From Bacillus sp. sid0103 (GTDB lineage Bacteria > Bacillota > Bacilli > Bacillales_B > DSM-18226), in assembly GCF_019219025.1 (NCBI RefSeq), contig NZ_JAHUWN010000010.1, forward strand, positions 62,001-126,000: DNA of 64,000 nt, written 5' to 3'. Of the stretch, positions 20,077 through 29,162 are shown one piece after another. The notes under the pieces are model-generated. The model saw nothing but the letters and a program-made list of their open reading frames with translations, did not search any database and was not told the origin of the DNA. Each line of letters opens with the position of its first letter. Position 1 is the first letter of the stretch. Position numbers and translations under genes: made by a program.

Positions 20077-20100
20077 ATTTAATTAAACGTTTGATTAGTT
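20077..20100. other. Solitary palindrome-like site related to the 69-bp array core
   Basis: ATTTAATTAAACGTTTGATTAGTT lies in the gap between the response-regulator gene and the ABC operon end. It matches the core of the tandem array at 32.7-33.3 kb at 22 of 24 positions. The inner TAATTAAACGTTTGATTA is close to a perfect palindrome, of the size and symmetry of a TetR-family operator. No TetR gene is in the window, so the role is unknown. Confidence 0.35.
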
Positions 20101-20110
20101 ACCAACATAA

Positions 20111-20136
20111 AAAAAGGATAACCCTAACGGCTACCC
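20111..20136 (-). terminator. Terminator of the GntR/ABC operon
   Basis: GGATAACCC (20116-20124) pairs with GGCTACCC (20129-20136), allowing G-U pairs. Read leftward the stem is followed by seven T residues. It starts 2 bases after the stop codon of the last operon gene. Confidence 0.75.
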
Positions 20137-20138
20137 AT

Positions 20139-20858
20139 TTACTCGACATACTGAATGTTTATGTCTGATTGGTTGATAAGTTCAAGATCCTTCGGAATTC
20201 GCAGGTAGAGGATGCTCTGCCCCTCAAAAAAACTAGATTGGTGTTCAAATAACGAAGGCTCGCCCGTAAATTGATTGACTGAGAAGACATTATTAAACAT
20301 GGAAAATTCAAGTTTTGCTTTCTTTGGATTTTGTAAAACTAATATATTCCCTGCTAATTTCAGACGAATCGGGTTAATCAACTTACTGATATCCATGTCA
20401 TTCACACTTGATCTCGTTTTATAGGCTATTGCGTCAATTTTATGATCATTCGTGTTCTTTCTTTCCACAAAAATCTGTGTGCCAAAGAATTCAGCGGTTT
20501 CAGTTGTCACGTTAAGTTTTTGATCACGATAATCAAGGTCCCATTTTTTCTCAATAAAGTTGCTATCGATAGTATCGATTTTTCCAGCTGCAGCTGCATC
20601 GACTAAAGCGATTCCTTCTTTTTCTAAAGAGTCGACATCAGCCTTTTTCAAATCATTGTTATCTTTTCCGTTGATAAAAGTAACTACAAATGCACAGATA
20701 AGTAAGAGCGATATATACGCGCCAAATATCCTGCGGACCCAATGACTGGACATGGATTTGCCCTTATGGTTGACTGACTTTTTCATACTTTTGGCTGTGA
20801 AACCAGCAATCACTAAGATAATAAGAATAGGGAAAACAAAGGCCAAGGTCATTGTCAT
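20139..20858 (-). CDS. Membrane protein of unknown function in ABC operon
   Basis: A 239-residue protein I cannot assign to a named family. Two N-terminal hydrophobic segments (about 5-21 and 47-65) are followed by a soluble region of about 170 residues that contains little but beta-strand-like sequence. The start ATG overlaps the stop of the upstream permease gene by four bases (ATGA), with GGAGGTT inside that gene, so it is translationally coupled to the transporter. It may be an accessory subunit or substrate-interacting partner of the ABC exporter (inference). A terminator follows directly. Confidence 0.75.
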   Translation of the reverse strand: MTMTLAFVFPILIILVIAGFTAKSMKKSVNHKGKSMSSHWVRRIFGAYISLLLICAFVVTFINGKDNNDLKKADVDSLEKEGIALVDAAAAGKIDTIDSNFIEKKWDLDYRDQKLNVTTETAEFFGTQIFVERKNTNDHKIDAIAYKTRSSVNDMDISKLINPIRLKLAGNILVLQNPKKAKLEFSMFNNVFSVNQFTGEPSLFEHQSSFFEGQSILYLRIPKDLELINQSDINIQYVE

Positions 20859-21607
20859 GATCTAACCTCCATTCGGTTTGACAATACAAATGCACTCGTA
20901 AAGAGCAGACTGCATGTAACGATTATTTTGATAATAAATAACAGGATGGATGATTCTGAAAAGATGAATCCAACGAGGTTTGATACGATGCGTGCGTTCC
21001 CACTAACCCCGCCGAGAACCAATGACCCGAAAAATAGTGCCGGCACTAAGACAACGAAAACTTTATGAATCTGGACCAGCGTCCCGACCAAATATCCAAA
21101 AGCACAAAATAGGAATATATAAAAACTTGTTGCAAAAATACCCAATATTAATGCTGCGGGGGTACCGAACACGCTTGAGTTAGCCATTGTTTGCGGCCCG
21201 ACAAAGAGATATGTTATCACTTTCAGAAGATAGGTAGACAACATAGCTGTCAGACCGCCAATAAGGCTGGCTGTTAGCAAAAACAATAGATTGGAAAGGT
21301 TGTGGCTAAGTCGATTGGTGACAAAGGTGAAGTCATCATTGCGATATGCCTTCGTAGTAATGATAATAGCGATAATAAACCCCCATAGCATTGTGAAAAA
21401 AGCAACCAAATCGGCGGAATAATAATGAACCTCCAGTTCAATACTTTCACTGCTTGATCCCATCATGCCCACACCGTTAAGTGAAAAGAAAATAGCTAGC
21501 AATTGAAGAAAGACCAGGTTCCAAAACACCTGAACGTAAGCCTTCAATTTATAGGAATATTGTTTTTTCACAATCGATGTCAGACTAACCTTGGATAAAG
21601 ACATCAT
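20855..21607 (-). CDS. ABC-2-like transporter permease
   Basis: A protein of about 250 residues with six hydrophobic helices, typical of ABC-2 permeases that pair with a separate ATPase. The first is VFWNLVFLQLLAIFF at about residue 26. The start is one of two adjacent ATGs (21607 or 21604), preceded by AAGGGGG that lies inside the end of the ATPase gene; the two genes overlap by about 20 bases. Gene order GntR, ATPase, permease, accessory protein resembles ytr-type operons that answer cell-wall-active compounds. Substrate is not shown by sequence. Confidence 0.8.
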   Translation of the reverse strand: MMSLSKVSLTSIVKKQYSYKLKAYVQVFWNLVFLQLLAIFFSLNGVGMMGSSSESIELEVHYYSADLVAFFTMLWGFIIAIIITTKAYRNDDFTFVTNRLSHNLSNLLFLLTASLIGGLTAMLSTYLLKVITYLFVGPQTMANSSVFGTPAALILGIFATSFYIFLFCAFGYLVGTLVQIHKVFVVLVPALFFGSLVLGGVSGNARIVSNLVGFIFSESSILLFIIKIIVTCSLLFTSAFVLSNRMEVRS

Positions 21608-22487
21608 CAATTCCCCCTTCACTTTTACTAGTTAAATAAACACATAGGTCGCTAGCGGTAACCGACGTGAGGTCAATCCCAGACGCACGAGCTTTCTGCC
21701 TTTCTTGCTCGGAAAACTGATTCCTTACGACGACAAAAGATTGATCAAGACCGATGTTTTTGGTGTGAATCCTCTCTCTATCTTTAGTCCATTCATTGAC
21801 GATCGCTGTCTTTCCTTGAATTCCAATCGCAAAGTCCTTAACATCTGCTGCCGGGAGATGTAGATGCTCTTTCCCATCTTTTATCAGAAGGATATCTTCT
21901 AGTAAATCCTCGATCTCGTTCAAATGATGGCTTGAAATAATAATCGAGCGTGGATGGGCAATATAATCTTTTAGTAAAGCGCGGTAAAAATCATGTCTGA
22001 CAGCCGCATCCATACCTGTGGTCGGTTCATCAAAAATCGTCAATGGACACCGGGCAGATAATCCTATGATGGTATTGAACGTACTCTTCATTCCCTTTGA
22101 TAGTTCTTGATAATCTTGCAACGGGTTCAACGAGAAATAGTCAAAAAGGCGATTGGCCAGAGCTGCATCCCAATTTTCATAAAATTTTTCTGCGGCCGCT
22201 AAGATTTCTTTAAGATTCAAAGCAGAAGGCAGACTCAATTGGTCATGAATCAATATGACGTTAGCTGAAACTGTTAGACTATTAAACGGCTTTTCCGAGA
22301 ACACGTGGACCTTTCCTGATGTTTCCTTTATCAAGCCAGCAATTATTTTTAACAGCGTCGATTTCCCTGCTCCATTTCGACCAATCAGGCCGGTTATTTT
22401 ATTTTCTCCGATCTCAAATGACAGGTTGTTTAACGCTCTATTTCTCCCGTAGTCTTTCGTCAATCCATTGCACTCGATGACACTCAT
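21585..22487 (-). CDS. ABC transporter ATP-binding protein
   Basis: A 300-residue ATPase, with the nucleotide-binding domain in about 1-215 and a C-terminal extension of about 85 residues. The Walker A motif is GRNGAGKST (36-44). The signature loop is LSKGMKS, a weaker form of LSGGQ found in YtrB-like exporters. The Walker B motif is LTIFDEPTTGMD, followed by the switch histidine in IIISSHHLNEIE. The ATG overlaps the regulator's stop codon by four bases. It energises the neighbouring ABC-2 permease. Confidence 0.9.
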   Translation of the reverse strand: MSVIECNGLTKDYGRNRALNNLSFEIGENKITGLIGRNGAGKSTLLKIIAGLIKETSGKVHVFSEKPFNSLTVSANVILIHDQLSLPSALNLKEILAAAEKFYENWDAALANRLFDYFSLNPLQDYQELSKGMKSTFNTIIGLSARCPLTIFDEPTTGMDAAVRHDFYRALLKDYIAHPRSIIISSHHLNEIEDLLEDILLIKDGKEHLHLPAADVKDFAIGIQGKTAIVNEWTKDRERIHTKNIGLDQSFVVVRNQFSEQERQKARASGIDLTSVTASDLCVYLTSKSEGGIDDVFIQG

Positions 22488-22864
22488 TTTTCTTCCTCCC
22501 CACTGTTAGCTGCTTTAATCATTTCAATTAACTCGGCTTTACTAACGTTTAACCGGTCTGCTTCGAGGACAATTTCCTCAACTAATCTTTTTAACGTCTC
22601 ATTTTTCCGCTTGTTAAGGATCATGTCTTTGGCAGTGCTTGCAACAAACATCCCCAGTCCACGTTTCTTATAGAGGATGTTTTCATCCGCCAAAATATTG
22701 AGGCCCTTTGCGGCCGTTGCCGGATTAATATTAAAGATCTCTGCCAGTTGATATTGGGAGTAAATTTTTTGATCACTTTCAAAATTTCCATTCAGAATCT
22801 CACGCTCTAGCCACTCCGATATCTGTAAATAAATCGGCTTCGTCCCATCCAAATTAAGATTCAA
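22484..22864 (-). CDS. GntR-family regulator, YtrA type
   Basis: A short regulator of about 126 residues. The GntR winged helix (PIYLQISEWLEREIL, then YSQYQLAEIFNINPATAAKGL) spans about 10-75, followed by a short helical dimerisation tail instead of a ligand domain. This is the YtrA architecture, which usually represses its own ABC operon. The start is unclear: TTG at 22864 has AGGGGTG in good position, and GTG at 22879 is the alternative. A CATTA/TAATG inverted repeat at 22893-22908 lies just upstream and is a plausible operator. Confidence 0.85.
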   Translation of the reverse strand: MNLNLDGTKPIYLQISEWLEREILNGNFESDQKIYSQYQLAEIFNINPATAAKGLNILADENILYKKRGLGMFVASTAKDMILNKRKNETLKRLVEEIVLEADRLNVSKAELIEMIKAANSGEEEK

Positions 22865-22892
22865 GCTCTCACCCCTCACCTCTAATATAGTG

Positions 22893-22908
22893 CATTAGTG
22901 TTGTAATG
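22893..22908. promoter_or_regulatory. Possible operator of the GntR/ABC operon
   Basis: CATTAGTGTTGTAATG has 5-base inverted arms with a 6-base spacer and sits about 30 bases before the regulator start, next to an AT-rich promoter-like stretch (TATATT). Size and placement fit a YtrA/GntR operator. The match to any published consensus was not tested. Confidence 0.4.
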
Positions 22909-22995
22909 TAGTATATATCAATTGGAAATAAAAAACAATGGATAAATTTCCAATATTTACATTTTTATTTGGTGGTGCCTCTTTTGTGGTGCTTT

Positions 22996-23045
22996 GGTGT
23001 CAGGCACCACAAAAAGACATTTGTCCACGGGTGGTGCCTGACACC
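22996..23045. repeat. GTGTCAGGCACC palindromic repeat, full copy
   Basis: GGTGTCAGGCACCAC at the left end and GTGGTGCCTGACACC at the right end form 15-base inverted arms. The centre contains ACATTTGTCCACGG, the half-site TTTGTCCAC seen in other copies. A GATGACACCAT fragment follows at 23049. It lies between the divergent GntR operon and a small membrane-protein gene. Confidence 0.85.
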
Positions 23046-23127
23046 TTAGATGACACCATGGGTGGCCAACAGGATAATAATCTTCCAGTAAGGTTTGGAT
23101 ACTATTTTTAGGGAGGGGTGTGTATTA

Positions 23128-23295
23128 GTGAGTATTAATTCAATATGCTATCTCGGACTGGGTTTTTTAAGTGTCATTCTTTTGGGTTATGTGCGATATA
23201 AAAAGGGGATAAAAAGGAGTCTGCTGCTATTTTTAGCAATGGTTGGTTTGGGGTATATGATTGAAGCCATTATTTATAATTTTTTAGGAAGCTAA
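23128..23295 (+). CDS. Small two-helix membrane protein
   Basis: A 55-residue protein starting at GTG 23128, with GGGAGGGGTG seven bases upstream. Two hydrophobic segments, at about residues 6-23 (LGLGFLSVILLGYV) and 34-51 (LLFLAMVGLGYMIEAIIY), are joined by a basic loop YKKGIKRS. I do not recognise the family. The strong ribosome site and the clean helix-loop-helix pattern argue that it is a real gene. It stands alone between two copies of the palindromic repeat and has no clear terminator other than the repeat at 23400. Confidence 0.55.
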   Translation: MSINSICYLGLGFLSVILLGYVRYKKGIKRSLLLFLAMVGLGYMIEAIIYNFLGS

Positions 23296-23399
23296 CAATA
23301 TCATCCCAAAATCCTCATGCATGGTCGAATTTATGATAGCAATATGGGAGCGGTCGCATCCAATGCGTTAGCCTTGCCTGTTTTGCAAAAGGGGTATAG

Positions 23400-23449
23400 G
23401 GTGTCAGGCACCACTCGTGGACATTTGTCCACGAGTGGTGCCTGACACC
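23400..23449. repeat. GTGTCAGGCACC palindromic repeat, perfect copy
   Basis: The best copy in the window: arms 23401-23423 and 23426-23448 are perfectly complementary over 23 bases with a 2-base centre. The arms include GTGTCAGGCACCAC, CGTGGACA and their complements. CCCTTTTC follows, so it may also terminate transcription of the small gene upstream and of the lipoprotein gene facing it. Confidence 0.9.
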
Positions 23450-23463
23450 CTTTTCATTCTCTA

Positions 23464-24135
23464 TTAGAAATTTAATTGGATTTTTTGTGCTTCTTCAAGT
23501 CTTTCTTGTTGAGCATTATACACATCACTTGTTAAGATTTTTATCCATTGAATCTCTTTACTGTTTGCTTGGTTGATGATGAATCCTAGACTCCCCCGCT
23601 TTATTTGGCTTCCTTCGATTTCCCCATTTAAATGTTCAAGATACATATCCTGTTTCCAATCCATTTTCACTCCTGTGTTCGTTTCAAACAGGGCAACTGG
23701 GGCAAAATTCAGCTTTTCTTTCGAGTGATTTTTTATATCCACACTTATTTTAATAAAATCAAATTCCTCGGCTTCCGTTAGCGGATGGAAATAATCAATT
23801 AAACTATAATCTGGCCGGTAGTGCAGTAGTTTCATTTCTTTGATTGTGTACTCGATATCTCCAAAATGATAGACCTTATTGATTTGTTTCATTTGTTTTA
23901 AAGTTGCTTCTCCTTTTTCATCTGTAACCGACTGCCCAGGTTTTTGTAACGTTGAATCATCGGTTACCTGAGGGCTATTGTAATAAGCATCATGTTCGTC
24001 TGCAGAAATCTTTTTGGCAGCTGTCGAAGTATTCTCTGTTACTGTGTCAGTCTTCTCATTAGGTGGCTGAATTGAGACAAATGAACAGCCAGTTAGAAGG
24101 AAAACAAATAAAATAATTATCATTGCCTGTTTCAC
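23464..24135 (-). CDS. Lipoprotein with DUF4352-like C-terminal domain
   Basis: A 223-residue predicted lipoprotein with a hydrophobic signal and lipobox LTGC near residue 16. A low-complexity Ser/Thr/Glu linker runs to about residue 90. A beta-rich domain from about 95 (YHFGDIEYTIKEM...FDFIKISVDIKN) to the end resembles DUF4352-type domains of Bacillus surface proteins. I chose GTG 24135 because AGGAGG lies 7 bases upstream; an in-frame TTG at 24153 precedes that site. It lies close downstream of the alkaline phosphatase gene but after a terminator. Function unknown. Confidence 0.75.
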   Translation of the reverse strand: MKQAMIIILFVFLLTGCSFVSIQPPNEKTDTVTENTSTAAKKISADEHDAYYNSPQVTDDSTLQKPGQSVTDEKGEATLKQMKQINKVYHFGDIEYTIKEMKLLHYRPDYSLIDYFHPLTEAEEFDFIKISVDIKNHSKEKLNFAPVALFETNTGVKMDWKQDMYLEHLNGEIEGSQIKRGSLGFIINQANSKEIQWIKILTSDVYNAQQERLEEAQKIQLNF

Positions 24136-24169
24136 ATCGATTCCTCCTATCAAGTAAAAACGGTCTTTT

Positions 24170-24218
24170 TAGCAAGCTATCCCGTTGCTTTAAAACGCAA
24201 CGGGATATACGATTGCTA
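24170..24218 (-). terminator. Terminator of the alkaline phosphatase gene
   Basis: The inner arms TCCCGTTGC (24180-24188) and GCAACGGGA (24197-24205) and the outer arms TAGCAA and TTGCTA build a two-part stem about 35 bases after the phosphatase stop codon. The leftward transcript continues with an A/T-rich run. Confidence 0.7.
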
Positions 24219-24250
24219 AATCTTTGTCCTCTTTATTGTGAAAACTTAAC

Positions 24251-25642
24251 TTACTTGTCTTCGACGACTGTTTTTCGACTGCCTTTTTCAAGTAGGTCAA
24301 AGATGATTTTAGCATTGTCTGTATTGTCAATTTGTCCGGCAAAGCGTTCGCTCGCTGGGCCGAATGCATAGACATTTACATCTTCACCCGTATGTCCGCC
24401 CGTCGTCCATCCCGTGAATGAACGGGTATCAATAATTTGTTCGATCGCATTATCGATATCCACTACTTTCTTGGTTGCTGCTGCATCTTTAACCGACTGA
24501 ATCTCTTTATCTGTTAATGTAAGATTGATATATTTATTCAATGTTTCTTTCACATCTGCACCGTTTGCAATTTGCTCTGCCATATAATCCGGCGTACGTT
24601 TTGTAGCATTGATTGGGGCACTAAACCAGTTATACTCGCCGCGAGCACCAATTGAGTAACCGCCAGTTGAATGGTCGGCTGTTGCTACAACCAATGTATG
24701 TTTATCCTTTTTGGCAAAATCGATTGCTGCTTTGAACGCCTTTTCGAAATCTTCCATTTCACTCATCGCACCAACAATATCATTATCGTGACCAGCCCAG
24801 TCGATTTGACTTCCTTCTACCATTAAAAAGAAACCTTTTTTATTTTGATTTAAGCGCTCAATTGCTGAAGTCGTCATGTCTGCAAGTGAAGGCATCCCTT
24901 CTGTGCGATCAATCATTTTTGGCATACCGCGTTTCGCAAATAAACCGAGTACCTGGTCATTCTTATCCTTTTTCAATTCTTGCAGGGTAGAAACATAGCT
25001 GTATCCGTCTTTTTGGAATTCATCAGTAAGGTTACGATCTTGTCGGATAAATAAATCTGAGCCGCCACCCAAAAGGACGTCAATTTTGTGTTTTCCGTTT
25101 ACCATTTCATTATAATAATCATCTGCAATGGCATTCATGTTATTTCGGTTTACATCGTGAGAACCAAACGATGCAGGTGTAGCATGTGTAATTTCGGAGG
25201 TAGCAACAAGACCGGTTGATTTCCCCTGCTCTTTTGCAGATTCAAGGACTGTTTTGACTTCAGATTTGTCGTTATCAACAGCGATGGCAGCATTATATGT
25301 TTTGACACCAGCCGCCATTGCCGTAGCAGCTGATGCTGAATCCGTTACATTTTGCTTCGCATCCTCAGGATATGTAGTCTGTTGTCCAACTAAGTATTTA
25401 TCAAACTCAGTTGGTTCCACTCTTTTCGTAGCAGGATCGTCCTTTAAATAACGATAAGCTGAGGTATAAGAAACACCCATACCATCACCTATTAGAAAAA
25501 TGACATTTTTAATTTCCGCATTGTTTTTCGTATTATTTTCTGATTCCGCATTAGCAGTACCCTCTCCGACAAGGCTGCTAAACGCAATAGTTGAAAGAAC
25601 AGCAACTGGAAGAACCTTTTTCATTAGTTTTTTCTTAAACAA
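24251..25642 (-). CDS. phoA: Secreted alkaline phosphatase
   Basis: A 463-residue phosphomonoesterase that frees phosphate outside the membrane. It has a signal peptide (about 1-32, cut near ANAES). Metal site GDGMG lies at about 52-56 and the nucleophile in VTDSASAATA is Ser102. Other metal ligands lie in DWAGHDND, ATADHSTGGY and TTGGHTGEDV. It is the Bacillus PhoA/PhoB type without the long E. coli insertions. The start is TTG 25642, with GAGGGGG eight bases upstream. A PhoP box upstream indicates induction by phosphate starvation. Confidence 0.93.
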   Translation of the reverse strand: MFKKKLMKKVLPVAVLSTIAFSSLVGEGTANAESENNTKNNAEIKNVIFLIGDGMGVSYTSAYRYLKDDPATKRVEPTEFDKYLVGQQTTYPEDAKQNVTDSASAATAMAAGVKTYNAAIAVDNDKSEVKTVLESAKEQGKSTGLVATSEITHATPASFGSHDVNRNNMNAIADDYYNEMVNGKHKIDVLLGGGSDLFIRQDRNLTDEFQKDGYSYVSTLQELKKDKNDQVLGLFAKRGMPKMIDRTEGMPSLADMTTSAIERLNQNKKGFFLMVEGSQIDWAGHDNDIVGAMSEMEDFEKAFKAAIDFAKKDKHTLVVATADHSTGGYSIGARGEYNWFSAPINATKRTPDYMAEQIANGADVKETLNKYINLTLTDKEIQSVKDAAATKKVVDIDNAIEQIIDTRSFTGWTTGGHTGEDVNVYAFGPASERFAGQIDNTDNAKIIFDLLEKGSRKTVVEDK

Positions 25643-25700
25643 TTGAATTTCCCCCTCAAATTAAAATGTTAATTATTACGACTCTATTTTAAAGGGGTTT

Positions 25701-25727
25701 TATTAAGCGAATGTAAACCATTGTAAA
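25701..25727 (-). promoter_or_regulatory. PhoP (Pho) box of the alkaline phosphatase gene
   Basis: Read leftward the sequence is TTTACA-n4-TTTACA-n5-TTAATA, direct repeats of the PhoP half-site TT(A/T)ACA at about 10-11 base spacing, followed by a TAAAAT -10-like box at about 25686-25691. This is the known arrangement for PhoP-activated genes in Bacillus and supports phosphate-starvation control. Confidence 0.75.
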
Positions 25728-25920
25728 GATGAATACTCTTTGAATTGCTTGATCATAGGAAATTGGTATGAGAGCAAAAGTATTTTGAACACAAATCCCG
25801 TATTTTCCCTTTTGATTTTTGACCTACTTCTCCTGAAAATGGCCTATTTTTCTTTATATTTTTTTAACAAAAATTGAACATTTGAGGGAAGAGTTACTTT
25901 TCAAGTGAAACAAAATGCCA

Positions 25921-25947
25921 TTTGTTCACTAGTGGTGCCTGACACCT
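25921..25947. repeat. GTGTCAGGCACC repeat, half copy
   Basis: TTTGTTCACTAGTGGTGCCTGACACC is the right half of the palindromic element; the left arm is missing. It lies between the divergent phosphatase and MFS genes. Confidence 0.75.
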
Positions 25948-25954
25948 TTTTCTG

Positions 25955-25995
25955 ATACTATTTTGAATAGTATTATATTTTCGTATAAATACGAA
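25955..25995. promoter_or_regulatory. Two adjacent palindromes before the MFS gene
   Basis: ATACTATT-TTG-AATAGTAT (25955-25973) and TTCGTAT-AA-ATACGAA (25980-25995) are perfect inverted repeats within 41 bases, 25 bases before the MFS start codon. They could be operators for a repressor encoded elsewhere, and they sit where a promoter is expected. No regulator gene is adjacent. Confidence 0.45.
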
Positions 25996-26019
25996 TAGAG
26001 GGATTGAGGGAAACATCGT

Positions 26020-27222
26020 ATGTTGAGGAACAAGAATGTTTGGATATTGTTAACAGGGGAATTTATCGCTGGCCTCGGTTTGTGGCTTGGTATTATTGGT
26101 AATTTGGAATTCATGCAGGCGAAGCTGCCTTCGGATTTCTTAAAATCACTGCTTCTGGCGGCTGGATTGCTTGCTGGAATTGCTTTTGGCCCCTATGCTG
26201 GCCGGCTTACTGATCAAGTAAGTAAGAAAACAGTCATGCTGTTAGCTGGATTTGTAAGGGCTATCAGTGTCATCTTTATGCTAATTGCGATAGCTACTGG
26301 CTCCATCTGGTGGATGCTAGTGTTTCTAGTCTTGCTGCAGATTTCCGCAGCGTTTTATTTTCCTGCCCTGCAGGCAGCACTGCCGTTGATTGTGGCTGAA
26401 AAGGATTTGCTCCAATTAAATGGTATTAATATGAACGTATCTACTCTGTCTCGCATTATTGGAACAGCGGTGGCCGGCGTTTTGTTGGTAATCCTGCCAT
26501 TATCGATGCTATATGTCAGTTCTCTGGTCGCGTATATTGGATTATTTATCCTCACTTGGTTCTTAGATATTGATGAATCAAGGGAGCTTCAAATAGCAAA
26601 GAATAGCCCTACTGAAAAAACAAGTTTTAAAGACGTATTTCCTATTATTAAAGGTCTACCTATTGTCTTGATGACGCTTATCATGACACTGGTCCCGGTC
26701 CTATTTCTTGGCGGATTTAACCTTGTAGTCATTAACATTAGTGAACTTCAGGATAGTTCAGCCATAAAAGGCTGGATTTACACCGCAGAGGGAACCTCCT
26801 TCATGCTTGGTGCTTTTCTTATTAAGTTAATCAGTGACAGAACTTCACCCTACATCATCTTATTTGCCTGTTCCTTACTGATTGGGGGTTCACAGATGCT
26901 TCTCTATATGGCTGACAATCCAGTGTTGACCATTGCAGCGTTTGCGCTTTTTGGATTCTCTGTCGGCTGCTTTTTCCCGACAGCTGCCACCATTTTTCAA
27001 ACAAAGGTACCAAAGGAATTTCATGGCCGCTTTTTTTCGTTCCGAAACATGCTGGACCGGATAACCTTTCAGATCGTCCTGCTCATTAGCGGCTTTCTCC
27101 TAGACCTCATTGGCCTGCAGCTCATGTGCGTTCTATTTGGAGGCATATCCATCATCATGACAGCAATCTTTTATACCAGACATAAATACCTTCAAACCCG
27201 TCCAGCCAAACAAAATACCTAA
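26020..27222 (+). CDS. MFS transporter
   Basis: A 400-residue major facilitator protein with about twelve hydrophobic helices. The helix 2-3 loop GPYAGRLTDQVSKK matches the MFS signature, and FGFSVGCFFPTAATIF lies in the second half. The closest feel is to macrolide- or siderophore-exporter-like MFS_3 proteins, but the substrate cannot be read. Being next to a siderophore locus is suggestive only, because a terminator and a repeat separate them. GAGGGA precedes the ATG, and two palindromes upstream hint at repressor control. Confidence 0.85.
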   Translation: MLRNKNVWILLTGEFIAGLGLWLGIIGNLEFMQAKLPSDFLKSLLLAAGLLAGIAFGPYAGRLTDQVSKKTVMLLAGFVRAISVIFMLIAIATGSIWWMLVFLVLLQISAAFYFPALQAALPLIVAEKDLLQLNGINMNVSTLSRIIGTAVAGVLLVILPLSMLYVSSLVAYIGLFILTWFLDIDESRELQIAKNSPTEKTSFKDVFPIIKGLPIVLMTLIMTLVPVLFLGGFNLVVINISELQDSSAIKGWIYTAEGTSFMLGAFLIKLISDRTSPYIILFACSLLIGGSQMLLYMADNPVLTIAAFALFGFSVGCFFPTAATIFQTKVPKEFHGRFFSFRNMLDRITFQIVLLISGFLLDLIGLQLMCVLFGGISIIMTAIFYTRHKYLQTRPAKQNT

Positions 27223-27224
27223 CC

Positions 27225-27264
27225 GTAAAAAGGCACCATCCACAAACGGATGATGCCTTTTTAC
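27225..27264 (+). terminator. Terminator of the MFS gene
   Basis: GTAAAAAGGCACCATCC and GGATGATGCCTTTTTAC pair with one mismatch and a 6-base loop, immediately after the stop codon. A-rich and T-rich flanks make it usable in both directions. Confidence 0.85.
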
Positions 27265-27279
27265 TCTATACACACCAGG

Positions 27280-27311
27280 AGGACAAATGTCCACGGACAG
27301 TGCCTGACACC
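27280..27311. repeat. GTGTCAGGCACC repeat, truncated copy
   Basis: GGACAAATGTCCACGG followed by AGTGCCTGACACC. The centre TGGACA/TGTCCA half and the right arm are present but the left arm is absent. It lies between the convergent MFS and flavoprotein genes. Confidence 0.7.
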
Positions 27312-27314
27312 AAT

Positions 27315-29149
<1,835 letters not shown>

Positions 29150-29162
29150 AATCCGTTCCCCC

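Noticed and set aside
24190..24375. Small gene overlapping the alkaline phosphatase 3' end
   Set aside because: It lies in another frame of a well-supported gene and across its terminator; no family resemblance.
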